A stretch of DNA of 64,000 bases from Microvelia longipes (GCA_018340805.1 JACMZG010001913.1:26788099-26852098), one strand, 5' to 3'; numbered from the stretch's first letter, positions 1 through 14,600 are shown. Numbers and translations are program-made. The notes: generated from the sequence alone by a model not told the origin.

Positions 1-2431
1 AACCATTCATCTAAAATGGGGGTCCATGGGGATCTGATGTTCGCGAATATCTGCTCTAACGGATACCTGGATAAAACAGTTTCAAACTATCTTTTTGAAA
101 TCACTGTCAAATTAATAGTTGTTATTTGTGAACCGCAGTTAATGTAATAATCTTATTATATGAAAATATAAAATTCTGTAATATTCAGCTTAACAAATAA
201 AATTCAATGATGGATATTAGGTGATTTTTAGGGCTAAAATCAAATAGCCCAATTTGTACGGTTTATTATTATGTGAAGGTTATTATTTAGCCTATTTAGG
301 AGTTTTCTCCAATTTAACCCTTTATGCCCCTACAAAACCACTATTTAGAGTAGAGACGAGGAATGATTAGGCGCAGGAGGCAGTTCATTTTCAGTTGACC
401 TCAACCCATGGTATAATCGGCCCAACTCTAAATAAGAAGGATCTTGAATGAAGTGGTGGAGTACTGATGATCTATTAAGATCCAAGACTGCAGAGTTTAC
501 TAGAGTTTACTTTACCCTTACTATAATTTTGCCGTTGATTTGAAATAAAACCTGCATACTTACCTATGAAATTGCTATGATTTTGGTTTCGATTAGTTAA
601 TAGCCGGCCATTTACCTTACTCTATTCAAAGAGGAAGATTAGTGAACCAATACAATACATTCTCTGGTTCTAGGCAGCAGATCGATTCCTATGTTAGCGA
701 TAAAACGAGTATCTGTCATTACTCGAGGTGTTAAATAATTTAAACTTCATATCGGCCGACCAACACTAATGCTGAGCATTTTAAAGATTATAGAAAATAT
801 ACACAGTATATTCCAGAATACAAACTTTCTAGCGATATAAAAATATATAAAATTTTTAAAAAAGATCTTAAACTTTTTAGAGTTTACGTGGAGCTTGGCG
901 ACTTCTTGAAGCGTCACATACTGCTAAAACAGGAGCCTAAACAAACACCATAAAAGTTATACATATTCAAACGGGGAGGGGGGGGGGGCTTGACACGATC
1001 GGATCATCATCCATGGAGGCAGGCACTCTGACAAATCAAGCGTCAGGTGCGTTGCTTATATTTTTAATATTAGCTTGGATGTTATTGTACAGTTAACTTT
1101 TATATAAATAAATAATCGGGCACAGGATACCTCGGGACTTTTCCTAATCGTCATATCAAATTCGCTGCGATCGTCATCAGAATATTGAAATAACCTTTAT
1201 TGAAGTAGGTATTCGGGCTCGCTCAGCTCGCCCTAGGTAGTAAAGCATCCCTTTTATTCCCATCGGTAATCCAGCCAAGTACAGTTCATGCTGATCAACA
1301 TTAGTGATCTTACAAAATCCAAAGATATCAAAGCAGTTATGTTATTTATTATATAAAATCTCAAAACGATCCTATGAAAATATACAGTAAACACACTGTA
1401 GTTCGAGAAAATAGTTTTCTGTAAAGTAGAATTTTAAATAAGCACTAATGGATTTACCTTTAACATCTCCACTTTTATCTTCTCAAAGTCTTTTAACGTC
1501 ATATTAAGAAATCAAGTATGAATATTGCAAGATTTTCAAAAATAAAAGTAACCTTCTAAAGTATATATCAAAGATCTTATTTTGTATATAAAATACTAAA
1601 ATACCTCATAAGTTACATTATAAATATGAATAGCGCCATGTTTGGAGAAGTCCACGTGTCAAACCAAGGCGAAGTTAATTATCAACGGGTTAAAGATGAG
1701 AGTCTAATGGAGGTAGGTAAAGACAGGCTATAGATGAATAGAATGAAGACTATAGTATTGTCTTACAATCTCTTATAATTTGAAACTTTTTCACCTTTAA
1801 CTGACAACACAGGCCTTCTATTGCCAAGTAAAAAGTCTATAACAAACAACACAATTTTACTTCAAAAGATGCAGTAATTACTATGGTAAATACGTTGTGT
1901 ATATGTTGTATTTGTTATAGTATTTGAGTTTAATATTTACATATTAAAGTCTAATATGACCATTAAGGAGACGTAAATTACCAGTTCGAGGGGTACATAA
2001 AATGGAAAAGAGATTTACATTGATAGGTCCGTAAAGCTCATCTAGGATTTTTTTCTTCTGCTTGGTCATCATTTGAAATTGTAAGAAAGGAACTAAGCCA
2101 CCAATTAAATTGTTTACAGATTGGCTTAATGTGATGAAACCTGGGGCATATTTTAGATGTAAATCGATCTTTATATTAGTACTGTAAAGCAATTAAGTCT
2201 CACCAATAGAAAGATAATGCACAATTTAAAAAAAAAAATATTAAAAGAAGAACATGCTTTTGGCGTAGCGATATAATAATAAGTATGGTTTTCATATGAA
2301 CAATCTTTTGGGACCCAGAGCAGTTTAAAGATTCAAAATAAATATTTTGAAAAATTGGTTCAAAATGGCCAAAACGTATGATTTATTCATTAAAAATTCC
2401 CAAAGGCCAATTGAATTAAAATTTCAGGTTC
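1..2431. other. Region downstream of the receptor, no gene seen
   Basis: AT-rich sequence without a supported coding region. It holds a homopolymer G tract near 976-989 and a repeat fragment at about 1125-1240 (ACCTCGGGACTTTTCCT, then a TCGCTGCGATCG-like stretch). A second copy of the start of that fragment lies near 31073. An open stretch on the minus strand around 1990-2110 has weak splice-like borders but no recognisable product. Confidence 0.5.
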
Positions 2432-2437
2432 TTTATT
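2432..2437 (-). other. Possible poly(A) signal for the receptor
   Basis: AATAAA on the minus strand lies about 140 bp past the receptor stop codon, in an A-rich stretch. It would serve if the donor at 2508 is not used. The motif is common by chance in AT-rich DNA. Confidence 0.3.
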
Positions 2438-2577
2438 TTTTTTTTTGTATATGAATGTTTAATTTCAATTTTTCTTTTTTAGAGAGGTATATCTGTACCT
2501 TACTTACCTTCAAGTGATTGAATATAGATTCGTTGTACGGACACACAAATACAATTTGACTTGTAGATAAGTCATCA

Positions 2578-2625
2578 TTAAACCAGCTCTTCCTCCGGGG
2601 CGGGGGCAGCTGTGGATCGAATAAA
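2578..2625 (-). CDS. Receptor last coding exon (C-terminus)
   Basis: The acceptor is TTTTGCAG. In phase 0 it reads [15 protein letters not shown] followed by TAA at 2580-2578. The FIRST-like start fits the usual continuation of the SYATTVS segment. A strong donor (AAG|GTAAGT, last exon base 2508) lies 70 bp beyond the stop. The rest of the exon is also open in another frame for 38 codons back to the acceptor, so an alternative tail or a 3' UTR intron is possible. Ending the protein here is an inference from phase. Confidence 0.7.
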   Translation of the reverse strand, partial: FIRSTAAPAPEEELV

Positions 2626-5600
2626 CTGCAAAACACAACAAGGCTATAGAATAGCATACTAAAATTATTCAAAGAAGCAACTAAATTAATTAAAATTCAA
2701 AACAGAATAAGAAATATTAAATTTACTGAAACAGTCGTAGCGTAGGAATTGACCCTGGGCCTGAAGCTGCTAAACGACGAGTTTTGCCACCTTCGCTTGA
2801 TTTGAGCCACCACCTGAAAAAAAGGAAAATAAAATGAAGGGTTCCCTTAGCAAATGCCAAGGGAATCTAGAAGGCAGTGCAAATCCTGGAGGACAAATGT
2901 TGACCGAGGATAATAAATTTCTGTCAAACTTACTATTTACTATACAAAACTCACGACACACTCTCTTAAAAATATCAATTTTAATTGTTGAGAAATATTA
3001 AATATTTATTCATCCATCTGTTATTATTTGATATATTTAAAATTTATGTAATGCAATATTGAGATTATTTTAAATGGCCTCAGATATATGAGGTAAATCG
3101 TGTGTACACAGGAAATTAAAAACTAACTAGGCACTTTATACTTAGGTAACCTCTTAGTTTTTTTACAAGGATTTAACCAATTGTATGTTGAGGAATTATT
3201 TAATTGTTTTGGCAACTGTTTCCTCTCTGCCTTGCAACTAATGTCAAAATAAAAATTACGAATTGTAAAAAACAATGCTTGTTGCTTTCAGTCGCCAAAA
3301 GATAACCTTACTAACGATCCCGTTTTTCAAAATGAAATTTAATTATAAACAGTTTTTTCTTAAAATACACGCACTGATACCAATGTACATTCTTTTTACC
3401 AACAGAAGTTGAGCGTATTTGATGTTTTGCGTAGTCAAGCAATTTATATAGAAATGTTTTATAACATGAGACTAAAGAACACAGAAAAGAACAACGTGCC
3501 CTCGGGCCATACAATTTCCTAACGACTTTTACATCTTGAACAGAATACGTAGGAGAGAAATAATATACAGTAATATCGAATTCTTTTTATCATATATTCC
3601 TTTTATAGCTGGTTTGATGACTTTTGAGTGAGTAAATGTTTAAAAAATATTCATTATACGCTATCATACCAAGTGTATAGTCTCGTCGTAGAAAGATAAA
3701 ATAAAAAAGGCACTTCTTTTTATTTTATCTGACTGCTAGGACCTAGTGGCTTTTTATATGACAATTTTTTCGAACTTCAAAATGTGAAGTTATGCCATTG
3801 GCTCTTCAGAGGCAAGTCTACTTATTTATTCTGTTTGTTGTTCGTTTTATAAACTTATGCTGACCAACGAGGGTTGCTTATTAAATTAATTTACCAACTA
3901 AAGTTACCGTAATATTGTGTTAAGGTATAGTTTCCGGTAGGAATGCCAGTTAGAGTTGTCTACAAATAATGCCACATTAACAATTATAAAAAGAATTGTT
4001 AATTGAAACTCTGCAATGCAGAGTCCATAACAATAGGGTATATGAAGAGGACTCTGAGGACTGATGTAGGTGCAGCACTGTATTAAGCACCTTTGAGAGA
4101 GCTGATAAAGTTTCTCAAATGATGTGTACTTGATTTGTTGTCTCCAACCCTTTGCTGCGACTACTTGAATTAATATTAAAGAATATCTAACAAAATGTCT
4201 TACCTCTCCATTACAGAAGCAAAATAAAGTTGCCACGCAAAGACCCTGCAACATTCGGTATTAAAATCTTATTCATAAGATAAGTAACAACTCATGGTTG
4301 TTTCCACCTGGGGGACCGACTTCAAGACCTGTTCTCATTGAGTCCACTCGCACAGATTTCCAATATGTCATTCATCCCTCCCACTCAGACTTCTAATATG
4401 TCATTTATCAACTGGGTCCACTCCCTCAGACTTCTAATATATCATTCATTTACCGAATCGAGTCACTTAGACTTTTAATAAACCATTCAACCACTGGGTA
4501 TACTCTGTTGGGATTGAGAAAGCCCAACTTGTTTATTTTTTATTTATCTATTTATTTTTCTAATTTGTTAAATTTTGATGGACAAGTGTTTGTTTAATAA
4601 AATTAGACATTCTGTTTTTAGAGTTCAAAGGTGTTATATTCCCTTAATATGCTGAGGTACAGATATTCTGACCTACCTTAATAATGTACACCTCAGCAGC
4701 CCTGAGGCTATATAAGCTACTTAAACTTTAAAACATTGTTCATTTCATTTTTAATTTTAACATTGTTATTATGGTGAATCTATGTTAGTTGTGTTAATAA
4801 AATAAATTCAGTTTTTAAAAAGTTATTTTGTGTTTGGCTGAACTTAACTGGCGCAGTCGGTAGGACAGGTTGTCAATTTTGAACGCATATCAAAGTTGTT
4901 CGTTTTAACGATTAAACAGCCTGACGAACTTGGCAGCAAACAACGAAGACTTTTCAAAATGAACGGATATTTAACACAGCTACAACTGTAAGTTAATATA
5001 AAACCTATACCTTATTTTTAAAGCAAATACTTCAAGCAAAAAGAAATTTTGATGATAATGAAAACTTTGCTGATACTTTTGAAGAAAATTTTATGCAATT
5101 TAATACAAGGATCATTTTCAACGAAAATATTATTTTAGTAATTAAGTAAATAATTTAAATAAAAATAATAATATTTAGTATAAATAAATAAATTCTTAAA
5201 TAATAATAAATAAATAAATAAAAAGGGATAAGCATTAAAAAATTTATTTAAATAAAATAAACTTTACATATTTAAAAATTGTTTTTAATCAATTTAAGTT
5301 ATCAAGAAATAAATAATGGCTCAAATAAATTATCAACTATTAAAATTATATTTAGATACTATTCCACCCTATGATGGTGATGCTCATTCTCTTCCAATAT
5401 TTATAGGAAATTGTGAGGGTTTGCTAACACAATTGCAGATGCTGAAGACCATGCAAATCCTATAAATGTATTTCTAATGAGAGCAATTTATGGTAAACTA
5501 ACAGGTAGAGCTCAGAAATTATTAGGCTCGAGAAATGACATATTAAACTGGACCGCTATAAAAAACTTACTTAATCAGTGCTTTGGTGACCAACGTGACA

Positions 5601-8600
5601 TTGACTGTTTAGTACAAGACTTAATCACTCTAATACCAGAGAGAAATGAAAGCCCGTATAGTTTTGGTGTTAAATGTCAAGACTATAAAAAATTAATATT
5701 AGTAAAATTAAATTCTGACGATACATTGTCTAATGATGAGAAATTAATTAGAATAAGAAATTACGATGAACTAGCACTCAAAACCTATATTAGAGGTTTA
5801 CCGAGCCATATTCAAACAAATGTTAGGTTACGTAGACCTGAAAATTTAGAGGTCGCTATGGGTTTTGTAATCGAAGAAGAAAATTTTCTTCATTCGACTA
5901 GGCAATTTAATAATATACAAAATCATAATTTTCATCCCCAACGTAGGATTACTCCAAATAGAGGAGGTCATAGAAATTTAATAATAGAAATATGAACTCA
6001 AGAGGTTATGTAAATCAGTATAATAACAATAATAATAATAATTTCAATAATCAATCAAATAATAATAATTATAACCCTAGAAATTATAATGCTAATAATC
6101 AAAATTTTGGTAACAATAATAATAATTACCCAAGATATAATAATTATAATCAACGAAACAACCATAGTAATTATCGTGGAAATTTTAATCAAAATAATTA
6201 TAATAACAATAATAGATACAACAATCAAAATTTTGCTTCAACGTCGAGGAACCAAAATCCTGTCGTTCCTATGGAAGTTGATCAATCTGGAGTATCTAGA
6301 AACTATGCTCAGAATGTAAATCTGAGTAATGATCGAAACATAAATCAGAATAATAATGATGGGAATCAAGATCAGTTTTTTCAAACAGAAGCCTCTCATG
6401 CAGAGCAAGGCTAACACCTGGTATGCCTAGATATAACCATAATAGAAAAATTAGTTGTAATAATAACAATAATAAAATAATTAAGTTAAGCTCAAATAAA
6501 AATCACATAGAGTTAGAAAAATTAGTAATAAATTGTGGCGTTACTGGTACCTTACATAATCATATCACATTGGAATAATTGTAAATTTATGATTGATACA
6601 GGTAGTTCCAAAAGTCTTATAAATCCTAAAATTGCACATAAATATTTTCCGAATGATATATTCCAACAACAATTTACTATAGAATCTATTCATGGAATAA
6701 CTAAACACAGTGGAGTTGCAATCATTTCAATTGAAAAAATATTTAATGAAAATATTAAACATAAATTTTATATTCACGAAATCAGTTCTGAATTCGATGG
6801 ATTAATTGGTATAGATTTATTAGAAAAGATTGACGCCCAAATAAATATAAAGTCTAGATTAATAATAACACCTAACATTAAGATACCTTTAATATATAAA
6901 ACTGATACAACAAATGTTAGTAGTCACCCTGGTTATCGAAACCCTACTAACAACAATAATAAATATATTAATAAAAATAATAATAATAATAATAGCATTA
7001 ATCAAAATAAAGTAAGGAAAGCAAACAAATTAAATACAAAAACAAATTACCCCGAGGTCTCAAGTTGTTGTTAAAATACCTGTAAATATTAAAGAAGGTC
7101 TTGCTTTAATAAAGGATACTAATATTGATAATGGAATATATATACCTAAATGTTTAGTTAATGTAAAAAATTTTGAAGTAATAACTGTGATGGTTAACAG
7201 TACAGACATCGAAATGGATGTTACTTCTTTAAAACCGTTAATTGTAGAAAAAATCGATGAAAATGAAAATGATATAACTAATAATATAAAATCAAATAGG
7301 CACTTCGTCAATGAATATGATGAAGCAAACCATGATGATTATAACTCTTTATTGAATGAAAACTTAAAGAAAATAAATTTAAATCATTGTAATGAAGAAG
7401 AGAAAAAGTTAATAAAAAATTTATGTTATGAATATAAAGATATTTTTCACTGTGAGGGCATTCCTTTGACGTTTACAAATAAAATAAAACATAAAATTAA
7501 ACTAACAAACGATAACCCAATTTATACAAAACAATATAGGTATCCACAAATACTCAAAGAAGAAGTGAGAAAACAAGTAAATCAAATGATTAAAGATGGA
7601 ATCGTACAACATAGTACGTCTCCTTACAATTCTCCTATTTGGATTGTTCCTAAAAAGAAAGACGCTAGTGGCAAGGTTAAGTGGAGGCTGGTGAATGATT
7701 TCCGAGCTATTAACGAAATTTCGGTATCGGACAAAACACCCCTCCCACGTATAGATGAAATTTTAGATAAGCTAGGTCGAGCTACTTATATGTCGGTAAT
7801 CGATCTCGCAAGTGGTTTCCACCAAATCGAAATAGAACCTGAAGATGTACCTAAAACAGCTTTTTCCACTGAGGATATGCATTTAGAATATAAGAGAATG
7901 CCATTTGGGTTAAAAAACGGCCCCGCCACATTTCAACGCGTTATGAACAATGTATTATCTGGTCTTGTTTATAATATATGCATTGTTTACTTAGACGATA
8001 TTTTAATTTTTTCTGCCTCACTGAAGAACATATAATTAATCTCAGAAAGGTATTTGATAGATTAAGAGAAAGTAACCTAAAAGTTCAATTAGATAAGAGT
8101 GAATTTTTAAAACCAGAGGTTCAATATTTAGGTCATGTAGTAAGTGCAGACGGAGTTAGACCAAATCCAGAAAAAATTAGGGTAATAAAAGAGTGGCCAT
8201 TGCCAAAAACGAGAACAGAAATAAAAAGTTTCCTAGGTATTTTAGGTTATTACAGAAGATTCATTAAAGATTTTGCCAAAATTACTAAACCTATGACAGC
8301 TTGTTTGAAGAAAAACGCGAAAATTAGATTCGAAGACAAAGAGTACATTGAATGTTTTGAAATATGTAAAAATATATTAATTAATGACCCTGTTTTACAA
8401 TACCCGGATTTTAAAGAGTTTATTATAACTGCTGACGCTAGCAACTATGCTATCGGCGCGGTTTTATCTCAAGGAGTACCTCCTAATGATAAACCAATAG
8501 CATACGCTTCACGTACTTTAAATTCTTCAGAAATAAATTATAGCACAATAGAAAAAGAGTGTCTAGCTATTGTATACGCGTGCAAAACGTTTAGACATTA

Positions 8601-11600
8601 TGTATATGGTCGTAAATTCACAATTTATAGTGACCACCGACCATTAGCTTGGTTATTTAATATAAAAGAACCAAATTCTAAATTAATGAGATGGAAAATA
8701 AAATTAGAAGATTATGACTATAAAATATTATATAAAAAGGGAAGCTTAAATACTAATGCTGACAGCTTGTCTAGAATAAAAATCAACGCAATAAGTGATG
8801 AAAGACAACGACGATAACGAATCTTTAGCTAACAATGTAGGTGACTCAAAGTTTTCCGCAACTAAATACTTACAAGAATTATGCGAGGAAGCACCCGATC
8901 CCTTAGACTTTGATATTGAAAAAATTATAAGTAATCCAAAAACACCGGAAGAAAACTTAGACGAAATTGTTCATCTTCCCTATGATGAAGAAATTGAAGA
9001 AAATGCATCCACACAACATACTAATAAAAATGACAAATTAAATGACGGAATACCAATACTGGACGAAATATTAAATAACAAATATCTTCAAATTATTGTA
9101 AAGCCTAATATTCATAATAAATTAACATTTTCTAATGAAACATACGAGATAAACAAATTTATCATATTAAAATACCGCTAGATAACAATGAAGAAATTAT
9201 TGTAAATTTCCTAAAAACATACACCGTTCCCACATTTAACTTATCACTTATATTTTTATAACGACGCTTTATATGAAGACTTTTGTAAGGCTTACATTAA
9301 CAACTTTTCTACCAGTAAGTTAAAACTGATTAAATGTACAAAATTATTAAACACAGTAAAAAATAAAGACGACCAAATTGAATTGACTTTACATTATCAC
9401 AGAGGTAAAACAAATCATAGAGGTATTACGGAAACATTATCTGCTTTACAACGTACATATTATTGGAAAGCTATGAAAAAGACTGTTACTGATTTAATTA
9501 ACGTTTGTGAAACTTGCCAAAGAACCAAATATTCCAGGCATAGACCATATGTACCACTAATGTTAACCGAGACAGCTTCTAGGCCTTTTGAAATACTGCA
9601 TATGGATACTTTTACATTTGACGGAAACAATTACTTGACCTTAGTTGATGCTTTCACTAAATTAGGCCAAGCTATTGAAATAGCAGGGAAAACCTCTGTA
9701 CATGTTTGCAATGCTTTACTAAAATATTTTACATACTATGGTGCCCAGTAAGAGTCATTACAGACCCTGGAACAGAACTTAAAATGAGGTAATAAAAGAT
9801 ATGCTTAAACTTCATAAAGTGCATGTACATTTCACTACTGCAGGTCATCATGAATCTAACTCTATTGTCGAGAGATTTCACTCTACATTAATAGAACATC
9901 TAAGAATATTACAGGAAACATTTCCTAAAGAAAAACAAAATTTAATGAGCTACGCTTTGATAGGTTATAACAGCTCTATACACAGTGCTACTGACTTTAC
10001 ACCATTCGAACTGACATTTGGGCATACGAATCTTAGAAGCCCTAACGAAATTTTTATTCCAAAAGAATTTTTCGAAAATTATATCGAAAATCATAAAGAA
10101 AAATTAGAAGCATTGTATAAGAAAATAGGAAATAAGATAAACAATGATAAAGAAAAAGTAGTTGATAAACATAATACATTAGGTGATAAGAATACAAATT
10201 TTCGTGTAGGCCAAGTAGTTTATAAAGATAATCCTAAGAAAAGGAATAAGAAGAATAATAGATTTTTAGGGCCTTATGAAATAGTTGGTATGTTAGATCA
10301 TAATAAAGTTAAGATTAGAAATAAAGAAACTAAGAAAATATTAATATCCCACATTAAGGAATTAAGAAAACCACCTGTTAATGTTACAGATTCAGCATAG
10401 TTATTGTTACATGTTCTGGGAAATCTACCAAGACAAACCTAAACAAAAATCCCGGACTTCTACCAATTAAGCTGGGCACAGCGAAACTAGAAATAGACAA
10501 ATGGAATTTTATACAGACTTTTAACCTTGACTTTGTGATACAGGAATTTATCAACTTACAGATGTTTTATAACAAGATGAAAGATTCAGCAAATAATACT
10601 TACTACGTAGAGAAAGATAACGGATTTAAACTAACTGACTTACTACATAATAAAATTACAACACAGATAAAACAATTAAATCCCACTATAAATTTAAGTT
10701 TAAAAAATAATACTAATCGAATTAAAAGAGGACTTATTGACGGATTAGGATCTATAATAAAAACTATTACTGGAAATTTAGATCAAACAGATGCTTTAAA
10801 ATATGACCAAATTATATCAGAATTATCGAATAATCAAAATAACATAAAGTCTATCCTACATTATCAAATGACTTTATTCAAAACACTACGACGGAGTTCG
10901 AAAGAAGTATTAAAACACTAGATAAAAATCAAAAAATAATTGAAGCTATACTTCAACAAGTTATCGACGACGAATCGAACAAATCACTATTTAACCAATT
11001 TACCTTTCAGGTCATAATACAACAAATTATGAATCATTTCCAAATAATATACGATGCATTAGAAGAGATTGAGGTAGCCATCTCATTTGCGAAATCAAAT
11101 ACATTTCACAACTCTATAATAGATCCTAAAGATTTATTAACAGCTTTATTGCAAGCTCAAGATAAATTAACGTATAGTAAATTTCCTCTAGAGCTCACAT
11201 TAGAAAATATTTTATTTCTTGAAAACTTAATTAATATTAAAAGTTATAAGAAAGGAAATAACATTGTATTTATCTTAGAAATCCCTTTAGTCGAAAATAA
11301 AAACTATGATTATTTTAAATTAATTTCTATTCCTGTGTATGATAATAACTAACAATTTTACTGCTATAATACCAACAAATAATTATGTTTTATTAAATGA
11401 TGCACATTTTGCTTTTGCTAGTAAAAATTGTAAAATTATATTTAAGAAAGATTATATTTGTAAAGAATTACTAACCCTAGATATAAGCTACAGTAATAAT
11501 TATTGTGAAACTAACTTAATATTAAGAACAAATAAATTTGATTCATGTCATTCTACAAATATTAAAATACATGATACTTATGTTAACAAACTAGATGTAA

Positions 11601-14600
11601 ACAAATGGATTATAGCTTCAAAGAAAATACACGTAACAGAAAATTGTAATAATGAAAAAGATATATATTATTTAGAAGGTACATATATGATAGAACTAAA
11701 AGATATGTGCAATTTAAAATTTGATAATCATGTATTACAAACCTATTCAAATGTACAGGTAAAATTAAAAGATATTGATATACCTGATATCAGTCTTCCT
11801 TATCATATTAAGCCTCAAGTCAAATTAACTAGAAATAGTTTGGAACCAGTAAATTTAAAATTTGATAATTTTGCAAATGAGTTGTCATATCATAAAGAGA
11901 TGCTTACTCATTTGTCATCTCCCTTGAATTTTAAGCGAATTGATATTTATAGCAATTTACTTATAACCATATCTTTGATAATTGCAATAATCTATGGTTT
12001 GTACCTTTGCTATTCAAAAAGGAATCCAAACCCAGTTGGTTCTAATGATAGATCAAATTTGGGAACTTCCTCCCCAAATTTGAATCTTAAGGGGGGAGGT
12101 GTTATATTGCCTTAATATGCTGAGGTACAGATATTCTGACCTACCTTAATAATGTACACCTCAGCAGCCCTGAGGCTATATAAGCTAGTTAAACTTTAAA
12201 ACATTGTTCATTTCATTTTTAATTTTAACATTGTTATTATGGTGAATCTATGTTAGTTGTGTTAATAAAATAAATTCAGTTTTTAAAAAGTTATTTTGTG
12301 TTTGGCTGAACTTAACTAAGGAATCCGTAAATTATTTATAGTTTATCGTTTATAACTATAGTTATAGTTTTTAGTTAGCTTTTATAGTTTTACTTGTTTT
12401 CGTAACAGTTTACGTGGCGACCGTGAGAAAAAGCGCGACGCGACGCGAACGGGATTTATCGCGAATTTTTGAAAAAAAAAATAGATTTATTTGATCTGAC
12501 GTGATTTATATTGTTCAATGAACAAAAGTAAGATAAGCCGTGGTGTAGCTAGAGGAGCGTTCACCAGACAAGTAACTTCCCTTAAGGAGTTGCTCTGTGA
12601 GGAGGATCTTGATCTAGAGAAAATTCAAAATAAATTTGAATTACTTTCGGAGAGGTTTGAGAAATTAAAGATATTGGATGAATCAGTCTACGCTATTTTG
12701 CTGGAAGAAGGGGAGACTGAAGAACTTTTATTACAAGAGATAACAGCTTGTGATGAATATGCCGATACGTTTATTGAGGTAAAGAATTCAGTTAAGAAAT
12801 TATTTAGAGTGAAATCTTTAAAATCTTCTGACAGCTTAGTCAGCATTAAAAGTACTGTTGTTTCAAAACAATCAAATGACAATGACATGACAGAAAATAA
12901 AAATAGAAATTTTAAATTGCCGAAAATAAAAATTGATGAGTATAATGGGGATAACAAAAATTGGCTTAAATTTTGGGGGCAATTTGAAAAAGTAGATCAA
13001 GATAAGAGAATCACAGAGGACGACAAATTTCAATATTTGCTACAAGCTACAGAACCAGGTTCAAAGGCAAGAGCGATAGTTGAAAGCTTTCCGCATTCTG
13101 GGCGTAATTATAAAAATGCTTTGCAATCGTTAAAAGCCAGATGTGGAAGAGAGGATTTGTTAATCGAAGTTTATACTCGAGAGTTATTGAAACTAGTTAT
13201 GCTTTCCTCGGGAGAAAAAACTTCGACATTTTTAATATCACAATATGATAAACTAGAATCTTTATTGAGAGCCTTAGAGACGTTCGGAGTAACGTCGGAT
13301 AAATGCTCCCATATGCTTTTACCGATGGTTGAGTCTTGTTTACCAGAAGAGTTGCTTAGACTTTGGCAGAGAAGTAATAACTCAAAATCTGATGATCATA
13401 GCGATAAGCTTCAAAATCTTTTAAATTTTGTTCGGGCTGAAGTCGAAGCTGAAGAAAAAATTGTTTTAGCTAAGGAAGGTTTTGGTCAAGGTACCATTAG
13501 TTATCCTTCTACTAGCTACAATACTCGTTGTTCTACAGCAGCAAGTTTAGTATCTAGTAAAGTTGAGAAGAGAGTAATTAATGAGGAATGCGTTTTTTGT
13601 TCCAAGGCTCATAGAAGCATAGATTGTTTCAATGCTCGAAAAATGACGATCGAGGAAAAAAGAAAAATTTTGAAGGAAAAGAAGCGATGCTTTATATGTT
13701 TTTCGGCTTCACACTTTAATGCGAAACAATGTAGAGTTGCCGTCCGTTGTTTCTTATGTAATAAGCGACATCAAATTTTAATGTGTCCTGATACAGCAAC
13801 TAGGTCTCAGGTGGTTGATACTACTGTGCATTCTCCTAAGGGGAATGGAAGTCACTCAATGGCTAATGTTACTAAGCCAGAGGTATTTTTACAAACTTTA
13901 TTAGTTAGAGTATCAGGGGCTAATAACAAGTCTTTAGTAGTTAGAGCTATACTTGATACCGGCTCTCAAAGGTAAAACCTCACTGAGAGCGTAGCTAAGC
14001 TGATAGATTGTGAATTCATGGGGACGGATACAATTAATCATAACTTATTCGGCGGTAGTTCGTCAGGGGAGAGAGTTCATAATTGTTACAAACTATTTGT
14101 GTCTAATTTAGAGAATAGTTTTACGTGTGATTTTGAGGTGATGGATCAGTCTGTGATATGTGGTGAAATTAATCCAGTTAGGCCAGGTCCATGGTTGAAA
14201 GAATTACAACAGTCTGGTATTAAGTTAAGTGACGTTGATCAGTCTGCAGGCCTGTCGGTCTATTAATAGGTTCTGATATTGCAGGTAGATTACTTACAGG
14301 TTCGGTAAAAGATTTCAAAAATGGTCTCGTTGCTGTAGAAACTAAACTTGGCTGGACTTTAATGGGTAAGGTGCCTAAAGTTTACAGTCAGAGAGAAACG
14401 TTAGCGTCAGGTTTAGTTAGTTTACTTACTTGTGAGGAAAAAATACGTAATTTGGTGGGGAATTTAGATGTTTTAGGTATGTCAGATCCTGTAGTGAGAA
14501 TTTCCAAACTAGAGCAGGAAATACAAAATTATAGCACTGACCAGCGCATCCAGTGGATTTTCAATCCACCAACATCTCCTTGGTGGGGTGGATGGTTGGA

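Larger units (their letters stand above)
4632..12317 (+). mobile_element. Env-bearing Ty3/Gypsy (errantivirus-type) LTR retroelement, nested in the BEL 5' LTR
   Basis: A 7.69-kb element with two 218-bp LTRs and an AAGG target duplication (4628-4631 and 12318-12321). It has a primer-binding site of tRNA-Ser type, gag, pol (protease, RT, RNase H, integrase) and a third env-like gene, the layout of insect errantiviruses (gypsy, 17.6, ZAM group). The two LTRs differ at two positions, so the insertion is recent. Each gene nevertheless has small frameshifts, about a dozen in all. The copy cannot express full proteins as it stands. It lies in a receptor intron, antisense to the receptor. Confidence 0.95.

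Noticed and set aside
1980..2120. Minus-strand open stretch with splice-like borders downstream of the receptor
   Set aside because: Borders are weak, the content is not recognisable, and the receptor frame already stops upstream.
2770..2961. 63-residue open frame on the minus strand overlapping a receptor exon
   Set aside because: It runs through the intron/exon border in a frame different from the receptor. Only 2727-2813 is coding, in another phase.
6089..6319. 76-residue Ile-rich frame
   Set aside because: Out-of-frame reading of the Asn-rich gag tail (AAT/ATA runs).
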